Below are positions 1 to 5,073 of a DNA stretch of 5,300 nucleotides, in pieces. The stretch's first letter is position 1. The number at the start of each line of letters is the position of its first letter. Below the pieces are notes generated by a model. The model had not been told where the DNA came from. It worked only from the letters and a program-made list of their open reading frames with translations, and did no database searches. The position numbers and the translations under genes are program-made. Source of the stretch: CAUZEO01 sp963578625 (lineage in GTDB: Bacteria; Verrucomicrobiota; Kiritimatiellia; SLOV01); contig CAUZEO010000356.1 in the NCBI GenBank assembly GCA_963578625.1, forward strand, positions 1 to 5,300. The letters run 5' to 3'.

Positions 1-1032
1 GTGGACCTGTACAAGCCGATCCTCATCGGGCGCACGGTCGACGACATCGGGCAGATCTGGCGGGACATGTACCACTGCGAGAACTTCTGGGGCCGCGTCG
101 GCCTCGGTCCGATTGTGATCAGCGGCATCGACTGCGCCCTCTGGGATCTGAAGAGCAAGATCCAGGGCGTGCCGGTGTACGAGCTGCTCGGCGGCCGGAA
201 GCACGACTCGCTGCTTGGCTACGCGAGCGGCGGGCCGAGCAACTACCCGATGGACCGTCTGGCGGAGAAGCTGGACCACTATACGCAACTCGGGTTTCGG
301 GCGGTAAAACTGTCCAGCGGCGGCCTCCGAGACGGGCAGGAAATCGGGCCGGAAGAACTCTCGGCGATCGTCGATTGGGAGGCGGACAAGCTGCAGTTCG
401 TTCGGGCGCATGTCGGGCCGGACTTCGACATCCTCATGGACGGGCACATGGGCAACCGGCCGGACAAGCTATGGGATTTCGAGATCGCACAGGCCGTGAT
501 GAAGGTGCTCGAGCCGTTCGACCTGTTCCTGTTCGAGGAAGCGCTGCATTACACGAACCCGTGGGGATACGCCGAACTCCGCAAGGGGACGACGATCCCC
601 ATCGCGGGTGGCGAGTGCCTCACCGGCGAGTACGAGTGGCAGGTCTACATCGAGCAGGACTGTTTCGACATCGGACAGCCCGACGCGGCGTTCACGGGCG
701 GTCTGACCACGTTCATGAAGGTTGCGGCCATGCTCGAGAGCCGCGACATGAAGGTCGCGACACATTCGTGGGCGGCAGGCGGAGGTTTCATGCAGAACAT
801 CCACGCCGGCTTCGCCACCGCGAACACCGTAATCCTCGAAATCGCCCCCGACTATGGGCCCCTGCACAGCGAGGTGATCGGCGATTCGTTCATCTTCCGC
901 GACGGCCGGGTCCATCCGCCGCAGAAACCGGGTCTCGGCATCGAGCTGACCGACGACACCCGCCGGCGGTTCCCGTTCGTGCCCGGCAGCGGGGAGTTCA
1001 ACAGCGTGCCGGGGAAGATTCTGACAGACTAG
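1..1032 (+). CDS. Enolase-superfamily sugar-acid dehydratase (mandelate racemase/GalD-like), 5'-truncated
   Basis: The frame is open from base 1, so the gene begins upstream; the GTG at position 1 has no visible ribosome site and is probably internal. The 343 visible residues cover the end of the capping domain (ALWDLKSKIQGVPVYELLGG, about 46-65) and the whole TIM barrel. By family alignment roughly 60-70 N-terminal residues are missing. Metal ligands are visible as D147 (LMDGH), E179 (FEEAL) and E205 (GGECLTG). The D228 (QPD)/H255 (THSW) dyad and E280 (LEIAP) are present. The usual KxK pair reads K103-L-S105, so only the first Lys is kept, and H149 follows D147 as D-x-H. In GalD-type acid-sugar dehydratases the D-x-H histidine and the His-Asp dyad act as acid and base, removing water from an aldonate to give a 2-keto-3-deoxyaldonate. 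The substrate is not determinable here. It is probably co-transcribed with the dehydrogenase 7 bases downstream. The family is secure; the dehydratase role is inferred. Confidence 0.9.
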   Translation: MDLYKPILIGRTVDDIGQIWRDMYHCENFWGRVGLGPIVISGIDCALWDLKSKIQGVPVYELLGGRKHDSLLGYASGGPSNYPMDRLAEKLDHYTQLGFRAVKLSSGGLRDGQEIGPEELSAIVDWEADKLQFVRAHVGPDFDILMDGHMGNRPDKLWDFEIAQAVMKVLEPFDLFLFEEALHYTNPWGYAELRKGTTIPIAGGECLTGEYEWQVYIEQDCFDIGQPDAAFTGGLTTFMKVAAMLESRDMKVATHSWAAGGGFMQNIHAGFATANTVILEIAPDYGPLHSEVIGDSFIFRDGRVHPPQKPGLGIELTDDTRRRFPFVPGSGEFNSVPGKILTD

Positions 1033-1039
1033 GCAACCG

Positions 1040-2068
1040 ATGGCAGACATGACGAACATCTTCATCAACAACTGCGTTGACGCGACGCGCCTGGAGAAGA
1101 TGCGCGCGCTGCCGAACGTCCGTGTCGAAGTGATCGAGCGCGCCATCGACGAGGAGGTCGAGCACTGGCGAATTCCCGACGACCACGCCGCCGACACGCA
1201 CATGCTCGTCGACTGCTTTCCGCCCGAGAACCTCGACGATATGCACAGCCTTCGCCTGCTGCAGCTCAGCTCCGTCGGCTACAACCAGATCCTCGGGCGC
1301 GGTCTCGCGGAGCGCGACGTCCGCGTCTGCAACGGCGCGGGCGAGTTCGACGTGCCCATCGGGGAGTGGAACATCGCCATGATGCTGAATCTGCTGCGGG
1401 ACCTGCGCGGCATGTTGCGCAACCAGGCATCGCAGACCTGGGACCGGTCCGCCCGTTTCCAGTCCGAGATGGCCGGCCACGTCGTGGGCATCTGGGGCTA
1501 CGGCGGGATCGGCCGCGAGACCGCGCGGCTGTGCAAGGCGATGCACCTGGACGTGCACGTGATGACCCGCAACGGCGTCAAGCCGCGCACGAATATCTAC
1601 TGCGTCCCGGGGCACGGCGACCCGGAGGGTGCCCTCCCCGACCGCGTGTTCGTCGCCGGGCAGGAGCGCGACTTCCTGCGCGACCTGGACTTCCTCATTG
1701 TCGCCATGCCTCTGTCGCCGGCAACCGAGGGGATCATCGGCCCGGACGAGCTGGCGTCACTGCCGCCCCATGCGTTCGTTCTCAATCCCGCCCGGGGGGC
1801 GCTGATCCGGGAGCAGGCCCTCGTCGACGCCCTGCGGGACGGTACGATTGCGGGCGCGGCCATCGACACGCACTACGCCTACCCGCTGCCACCCAAGCAT
1901 CCGCTGTGGCATTTCCCGAACGTGATCATCACGCCGCACATCTCGGGGTCGAACCTGAGCCCGCATTTCAAGGCGCGCCTGTGGGACATCGTGTACGAGA
2001 ACGCCCGGCGGTTCGTATCCGGCGAGCCGCTGCTCAACGAGTTGGCGCAGGACCAGCTGCGCGGCTAG
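1040..2068 (+). CDS. D-2-hydroxyacid dehydrogenase family protein with atypical active site
   Basis: This 342-residue protein has the two-domain layout of NAD(P)-dependent D-2-hydroxyacid dehydrogenases. The Rossmann motif GYGGIG is at 153-158, the substrate-binding Arg at R252 (NPARG) and the catalytic His at H300 (ITPHISG). The catalytic Glu normally found in the DxxE segment before PLP is Tyr here: the segment reads D276-T-H-Y279-A-Y-P-L-P. The second Rossmann strand ends in T176-R177 rather than an acidic residue, which suggests NADP(H) preference. The stretch from there to LDFLIVAMPLSP is about 15 residues longer than usual. Such enzymes reduce 2-keto acids such as glyoxylate or hydroxypyruvate, but without the Glu the activity should be treated as unproven. 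The ATG at 1040 is preceded only by a weak AGG; a second ATG at 1049 is possible. It follows the dehydratase by 7 bases, so translational coupling is likely. Its TAG overlaps the stop of the convergent lyase gene. Confidence 0.88.
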   Translation: MADMTNIFINNCVDATRLEKMRALPNVRVEVIERAIDEEVEHWRIPDDHAADTHMLVDCFPPENLDDMHSLRLLQLSSVGYNQILGRGLAERDVRVCNGAGEFDVPIGEWNIAMMLNLLRDLRGMLRNQASQTWDRSARFQSEMAGHVVGIWGYGGIGRETARLCKAMHLDVHVMTRNGVKPRTNIYCVPGHGDPEGALPDRVFVAGQERDFLRDLDFLIVAMPLSPATEGIIGPDELASLPPHAFVLNPARGALIREQALVDALRDGTIAGAAIDTHYAYPLPPKHPLWHFPNVIITPHISGSNLSPHFKARLWDIVYENARRFVSGEPLLNELAQDQLRG

Positions 2069-2982
2069 GGTACCTGGGCATATTTCTGCTCGAACACTTC
2101 CCGGCACGTCCGCGACTCTTCCTCGCTGAAGCCGATGTAGGGAGGCAGCATGCGATTGGAGAACGAGGGATTCCGAAGCCAGATGAAGGTTTTGTCGAAG
2201 CTCCCGTCGATCATGTCGCGGGGGCAGTGGGCGAACAGGTCTTCGCCCGTCTCCCACAGCAGGCGGGCGATCCGGAACAGCTCCGGCAGGTCGCGGTTGA
2301 CGCCGGCTTCGAAAAATTGCCACGTCGTCTTCGGGTACAGCGCGTCATAGCTGCACAGCAGGGAACACTCACCCAGGGTGCAGCCCAGCGCGAAGTTGCC
2401 TTCGAGGAAGAAGTGCTGAAGGCAAGGCGCGTTGCGCATCAGGTCGGCCGTCCGGGCGTAATCAGTGGAGCTGTTCTTGGTGGCCACGAGGTTCGGCACG
2501 GCGGCGCAGATCCGATCGTACTCGGCGCCCCGAATGATGCGCTTGGCGCGCGGCAGGTTGTAGTGGAGGAAACGGCAGTCCGGGAAGCGGCCGCAGACGG
2601 TCTTGAAATACAGCAGCGTTTCCGGCTCGTCGAGCGCGCCCCAGCTCGGCAGGGAGATCTGGAACATGCGGATGCCCATGTCATAGGCGGTCTGGAACCG
2701 CTCCATGATGTGCTCCATCGAAAGACCGACGAAGCCGATCTGCGGATCCAGGCCGTCGCGGACGGTCAGGCCGGCAAAGATGTCCACCACCTGCCTGAAG
2801 CGGGCGTCGTTCAGGGCGTAGCCTTCGCCGGCCGTGCCCATGAGGTAGATATTCTTGTAGCCGCCGTCGATGGCGTCCTGCACGTGCCGCTCGAACACCG
2901 GTACGTCCAGCTCGAAGTCTTCTGTCCACGGCAGCATGCAGGCCGCGAGATTGGATTGGGGATAGCGTTTTGAATGTTCCAT
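2065..2982 (-). CDS. DapA/N-acetylneuraminate lyase family class I aldolase (2-keto-3-deoxy acid aldolase-like)
   Basis: The 305 residues match the usual length of the dihydrodipicolinate synthase/NAL family of pyruvate-dependent TIM-barrel lyases. Visible landmarks are GTAGEG at 49-54 (family G-T/S-T-G-E), the catalytic Tyr Y141 in LHYNLP, and the Schiff-base Lys K169 in VATKNSS. Features of true DapA are missing: the second Thr of GTTGE is A51, the TPYY pair reads P112-S113-W114, and the Arg that binds the semialdehyde carboxylate (YNVPSR in DapA) is A146. This argues against lysine biosynthesis and for cleavage of another 2-keto acid. A neighbouring sugar-acid dehydratase makes a 2-keto-3-deoxyaldonate the natural candidate, giving pyruvate and an aldehyde. 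The ATG at 2982 is supported by AGGAGA ten bases upstream and by a good promoter. The gene converges on the dehydrogenase gene with overlapping stops, so there is no room for a terminator between them. The family is firm; the substrate is inference. Confidence 0.9.
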   Translation of the reverse strand: MEHSKRYPQSNLAACMLPWTEDFELDVPVFERHVQDAIDGGYKNIYLMGTAGEGYALNDARFRQVVDIFAGLTVRDGLDPQIGFVGLSMEHIMERFQTAYDMGIRMFQISLPSWGALDEPETLLYFKTVCGRFPDCRFLHYNLPRAKRIIRGAEYDRICAAVPNLVATKNSSTDYARTADLMRNAPCLQHFFLEGNFALGCTLGECSLLCSYDALYPKTTWQFFEAGVNRDLPELFRIARLLWETGEDLFAHCPRDMIDGSFDKTFIWLRNPSFSNRMLPPYIGFSEEESRTCREVFEQKYAQVP

Positions 2983-2992
2983 GTTTAGTCGA

Positions 2993-2998
2993 TCTCCT
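2993..2998 (-). promoter_or_regulatory. Ribosome binding site of the DapA-family lyase
   Basis: On the minus strand this reads AGGAGA, ten bases before the ATG at 2982. It is a good Shine-Dalgarno match and fixes the start of the lyase gene; no competing start with a comparable site was seen upstream. Confidence 0.75.
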
Positions 2999-3024
2999 AG
3001 TAGGTATTATCGGGACAAAGTAGT

Positions 3025-3052
3025 AGTATACTGCAACTCTTGGTTCTGACAA
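3025..3052 (-). promoter_or_regulatory. Sigma70-type promoter of the lyase gene
   Basis: On the minus strand a -35 box TTGTCA (3052-3047, 5 of 6 to consensus) is followed after 16 bases by a -10 box TATACT (3030-3025, 5 of 6). Transcription would start near 3018, giving a leader of about 36 bases that contains the AGGAGA ribosome site. The -10 box overlaps a perfect 8-base palindrome AGTATACT (3025-3032), which could be an operator core or chance. It lies just downstream of the REP-like repeat pair and a hairpin, so the lyase appears to be transcribed independently of the aminotransferase-like gene further upstream. Confidence 0.6.
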
Positions 3053-3070
3053 CCCGGCCTTTTGGTCGGG
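3053..3070. other. Hairpin abutting the lyase -35 box, possible weak terminator
   Basis: CCCGGCC (3053-3059) and GGTCGGG (3064-3070) form a 7-pair stem with one G-U wobble around a TTTT loop when read on the plus strand. Read on the minus strand, the direction of the flanking genes, the wobble becomes an A-C mismatch and the stem is followed only by TTGTC. It could still slow read-through from the gene at 3311-4621 before the lyase promoter starts. With no proper U-run, a terminator call is weak; it may equally be part of the neighbouring repeat. Confidence 0.3.
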
Positions 3071-3074
3071 CACG

Positions 3075-3118
3075 CCAGCCTTGGAGGCGGTCTCCGCCGT
3101 TTTTGCTCCCTCGATGAA
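3075..3118 (+). repeat. REP-like palindromic repeat, left copy of an inverted pair
   Basis: The core is GGCGG-TCT-CCGCC (3086-3098), preceded by a GGAG tetranucleotide (3083-3086) that shares one G with the stem. The reverse complement of 3075-3118 aligns with 3208-3253 at 36 of 43 compared columns, with a 3-base and a 1-base gap; the central 15 bases are identical. A GGAG/GTAG tetranucleotide beside a short GC stem in an intergenic region, in inverted pairs, is the hallmark of REP sequences and BIMEs. The stem is followed by GTTTTT on the plus strand, which looks like a terminator, but no plus-strand gene ends here. Copy number in the genome is unknown, so REP identity is inference from form. 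Confidence 0.55.
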
Positions 3119-3207
3119 ATGGATAGAGCAGGAGAGGCGGCTGGTGAGGTCCGAGAAACGCACTCTGGGTGTGAGAATCAAGCGATCCAACCGCTCACCT
3201 TGCCCTC

Positions 3208-3253
3208 TTCATGGGTGGGCAATCACGGCGGAGACCGCCGACTCCATGGTTGG
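3208..3253 (-). repeat. REP-like palindromic repeat, right copy of an inverted pair
   Basis: Read on the minus strand this gives GGAG (3245-3242), then T, then CGGCGG-TCT-CCGCCG (3240-3226), a perfect 6-base stem with a 3-base loop. It is the inverted partner of the copy at 3075-3118 and carries a 3-base insertion between GGAG and the stem relative to it. The two copies are separated by about 89 bases. They could each fold locally or pair with one another into one long stem. The pair fills most of the gap between the aminotransferase-like gene and the lyase promoter, so it may affect 3'-end stability or read-through of the upstream transcript. Confidence 0.55.
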
Positions 3254-3310
3254 ATTGATCGATCGCTGGTGCCCCATGTCTGTCCGTACAGTTCCATCTG
3301 TTACGATACA

Positions 3311-4621
3311 CTAGCATCCGCCCAATTCTTCGAGCACGGCAAGCAAGGCATCGATCTCGTCCTTCGTGTTGTAGTGCGCCATCGATATGCGCACACAGTC
3401 TGGTGCCCCGATCGCCTCGAGAACATGTCCACTGTAGGCATCGTGCTTTCGATCATGAACCGCGATGCCGCGTGCGCCCAGTGCGATGACGAGTTCACCG
3501 GCCGTCATCCCGTCCATCGTCACGGCGAAAACGGCATCGCGGCGCTCACCGGCATCGGGGACGCCGAAAAGCCTGATTCCCGGGATGGAGGACAGGCCGT
3601 CGATAAACTGTGCGGTCAAGGCGGATTCATGCTGTTCGATCGAGATCATGGCGCTGTTGATTCGCGCTCGCCGGTCGGTCGAACTCGGGTCCACGACCGA
3701 GCCCAGCCAGAGCAGGTACGCCACCGCTTCGCTCCAGGCGGCGAAGCCGGAGGGGTCGCGCGTGCCCAGTTCCCACGTGGTCAAGGGTGTGCCGTCGAGG
3801 CGGGGATGGTCGAGCTGGACCATTCGATCGCTCAACCAGGCAAAACAGGTTCCGAGCACGGAAAAGGTTTTGTACGGGGCGAAGCAATAGGCATCCGCAC
3901 CGAGTTGTTCGACGTCGACCGGGCCATGGGGAGCGCGTTGGGCGCCATCCACAAGAATCAGGGTTTGCGGATTCCGCCGCCGAACCTGGTTCACGACCTC
4001 TTGAGCATCAACGCGCGTGCCGATCACGTTCGAGACGTGAATAAAAACAACGGCGGCGGTGTCGTCATCAACCATCTCGCTGATGGATTCGGGCGTAAAT
4101 TCACCGGTTCGAGGCGAGATCGGCGCGACCCGCCAATCCAAACCGTACCGCCGGGCGTAAAATTTTGTCGCACCATACGTGCAAGGATGTTCGAGCGACG
4201 TCGTGACGACATTGCCGTCCTTTTGGTCGTGCAACATCGCTTCCACGATGCGAAAGACGTTGGCGGTAGTGCTTTCGCCGGAGATAATCCGCCCGCTTCG
4301 GGCCCCGAGAAAGAGTTGGGCGTCATCTCGGCCGCGGGCCATGATCGATTCCAGATCACGCGATGAGGCATTGTCCCGTCCCGCATTGTCCGGCCGCGAC
4401 GCGATTTCGGCGGCCCGCTCGACCGCCGATCTCAAGGCAAGCGAACCCCCTGCGCTTTCGAAATAGATACGCCGGCCCATGACAGGATCGGAATCCACGT
4501 GATGGAATCGGGACCGCACCTGATCGAGAAGATCGGTGGGGAAGTATCCCGTCCCGGCGGCGGAACCGCTCGGAGGGATGGTGCCTGTCTGTTTCGGTTC
4601 AGTCCTGGGCATGGCGGGCAT
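3311..4621 (-). CDS. Class V aminotransferase-fold PLP enzyme, cysteine desulfurase-like
   Basis: With the start at 4621 the protein has 436 residues. PLP-binding landmarks are in family order: SGESTTANVF (about 114-123), the cofactor-stacking His in SLEHP (H145), SNVIGT (197-202), the pyridine-N Asp and Gln in VDGAQ (D225, Q228), the Schiff-base Lys in APYKTF (K251), GTRD (286-289), and a carboxylate-binding Arg in VRISMAHYNT (R411). The active-site loop that holds the catalytic Cys of NifS/SufS enzymes has AHYNT instead, and that tail resembles the non-desulfurase, VC1184-like group. The reaction is therefore unknown: it could be a lyase, transaminase or epimerase step on an amino acid. Frame is open back to a TTG at 4696, but the residues before M(4621) are low-complexity (STTT, EPET). 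ATGs at 4621 and 4612 are likelier starts, though neither has a good ribosome site. It ends in Gly-Gly-Cys. No link to the sugar-acid genes is evident beyond proximity. Confidence 0.85.
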   Translation of the reverse strand: MPAMPRTEPKQTGTIPPSGSAAGTGYFPTDLLDQVRSRFHHVDSDPVMGRRIYFESAGGSLALRSAVERAAEIASRPDNAGRDNASSRDLESIMARGRDDAQLFLGARSGRIISGESTTANVFRIVEAMLHDQKDGNVVTTSLEHPCTYGATKFYARRYGLDWRVAPISPRTGEFTPESISEMVDDDTAAVVFIHVSNVIGTRVDAQEVVNQVRRRNPQTLILVDGAQRAPHGPVDVEQLGADAYCFAPYKTFSVLGTCFAWLSDRMVQLDHPRLDGTPLTTWELGTRDPSGFAAWSEAVAYLLWLGSVVDPSSTDRRARINSAMISIEQHESALTAQFIDGLSSIPGIRLFGVPDAGERRDAVFAVTMDGMTAGELVIALGARGIAVHDRKHDAYSGHVLEAIGAPDCVRISMAHYNTKDEIDALLAVLEELGGC

Positions 4622-4774
4622 TGTTTCTGGTTCGAGTGTCGTCGTAGATGTACACGATCCTGGCGCGTTCAGCCAATGACCTTGTTTCCACTGCAACGCG
4701 CCATGTTTTCACGCTTTAAAGCCGAAATCACACAAAAAAGTTCCGTTCCAGCGGTTTAGGGCGCACCCGAAACG

Positions 4775-4818
4775 CCGGATCGAACTTGACTCGCCAGATC
4801 CCATGAGTCATCCAGATC
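4775..4818 (+). repeat. Three short direct repeats CCRGATC at 18-19 base spacing
   Basis: CCGGATC (4775-4781), CCAGATC (4794-4800) and CCAGATC (4812-4818) recur with start-to-start distances of 19 and 18 bases. They sit 150-200 bases upstream of the PLP-enzyme start. Spaced short repeats can be regulator sites, but seven bases in GC-rich DNA can recur by chance, so this is a weak call. Confidence 0.25.
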
Positions 4819-4929
4819 GTGATGGGAGTGCGCTTTCAGAATGGTTCCAGCGGGTGCGTGCTCGCGCGCCCTCAAAGGCGATTTCCCACCAATTAATCTC
4901 TGCACGAGGCGTTTGACTCATGCAAACTG

Positions 4930-4966
4930 CAGCCCAACATCAAACATTGGGCTGGTTGAAGTTTGA
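4930..4966 (+). promoter_or_regulatory. Possible H-type pseudoknot upstream of the secreted-protein gene
   Basis: Stem 1 is a perfect 8-pair inverted repeat CAGCCCAA (4930-4937)/TTGGGCTG (4947-4954) with a 9-base loop. Six loop bases TCAAAC (4940-4945) are exactly complementary to GTTTGA (4961-4966) downstream. The connecting lengths, 2 bases before stem 2 and 6 bases bridging stem 1, are compatible with an H-type pseudoknot. It would lie about 107 bases before the ATG at 5074, in the leader if transcription starts upstream of 4930. No known riboswitch class was recognised. It is not a standard terminator, since the nearest T-run starts about 16 bases after stem 1. The base pairing is seen; the function is inference. 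Confidence 0.35.
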
Positions 4967-5014
4967 GCTGTTTTGGCTTTTTGGTTGTGCTCTTGTCCAG
5001 CGTTTTCACTGCCG

Positions 5015-5024
5015 CTTCCGGAAG
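5015..5024. other. 10-base palindrome CTTCCGGAAG
   Basis: A perfect 10-base palindrome lies 50-59 bases before the ATG of the secreted-protein gene. It could be half of a hairpin in the leader, with GCC and GGC flanks partly extending it, or a dimer-binding operator. Chance is also reasonable for one such palindrome in this span. Confidence 0.25.
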
Positions 5025-5043
5025 GCGCGTCGGCACAGGTTGG

Positions 5044-5055
5044 GAACTGAAGTTC
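5044..5055. other. Dyad GAACT-GA-AGTTC next to the ribosome site
   Basis: A perfect 5+5 base dyad with a 2-base centre ends five bases before the AAGGAG ribosome site. The 2-base gap is too short for an RNA hairpin using all pairs, so if real it is more likely a protein-binding site. Evidence is weak. Confidence 0.2.
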
Positions 5056-5060
5056 AAGAA

Positions 5061-5066
5061 AAGGAG
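5061..5066 (+). promoter_or_regulatory. Strong ribosome binding site of the secreted-protein gene
   Basis: AAGGAG lies seven bases before the ATG at 5074. It is the strongest Shine-Dalgarno match in the window and supports a gene here even though the frame runs off the window end. The neighbouring operonic genes have weaker sites. Confidence 0.85.
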
Positions 5067-5073
5067 ACTGAAG

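Larger units (their letters stand above)
4622..5073. other. Divergent intergenic region between the PLP enzyme and the secreted-protein gene
   Basis: About 450 bases lie between two divergent genes and no convincing ORF is present. Visible structure includes three CCRGATC repeats (4775-4818), a TCCCAT/ATGGGA inverted repeat (4799-4804 and 4822-4827), a possible pseudoknot (4930-4966), a 10-base palindrome (5015-5024) and a small dyad beside the ribosome site (5044-5055). No strong promoter was found for either gene. The best plus-strand candidate is TTGACT (4913-4918) with CAACAT (4935-4940) at 16 bases, a poor -10. For the minus-strand gene nothing better than scattered T-rich tracts was seen. 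Confidence 0.6.

Noticed and set aside
1366..2973. 535-codon plus-strand frame spanning the dehydrogenase and antisense of the lyase
   Set aside because: It covers two genes with intact catalytic motifs in other frames, and its product is Arg/Ala/Gly-rich with no family resemblance.
3083..3104. Rho-independent terminator on the plus strand (GGCGG-TCT-CCGCC then GTTTTT)
   Set aside because: No plus-strand gene ends nearby; both flanking genes read on the minus strand, where the T-run precedes the stem. The same core recurs inverted at 3226, so a repeat explains it better.
3062..4366. Long plus-strand open frame of 434 codons opposite the PLP-enzyme gene
   Set aside because: It is antisense to a gene with clear PLP motifs, begins inside the REP-like region, and its translation has no recognisable domain. 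High GC keeps stops rare in the opposite frame.
4694..4696. TTG at 4696 as the start of the PLP enzyme
   Set aside because: There is no ribosome site, and the added 25 residues are low-complexity with no family match; the ATG at 4621 or 4612 is more plausible.
4736..4753. Sigma54-like site TGGAACG followed by a T-run on the minus strand
   Set aside because: The -12 GC element is missing, since TTTT stands where TTGC is required.
4802..4812. ATGAGTCAT, identical to a eukaryotic AP-1/GCN4 site
   Set aside because: The surrounding genes are bacterial, and such a 9-base near-palindrome has no established meaning there.
4913..4940. Promoter TTGACT with CAACAT at 16 bases for the secreted-protein gene
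   Set aside because: The -10 matches only 3 of 6 positions and the implied start would fall inside the candidate pseudoknot, so it is mentioned only as a weak possibility.
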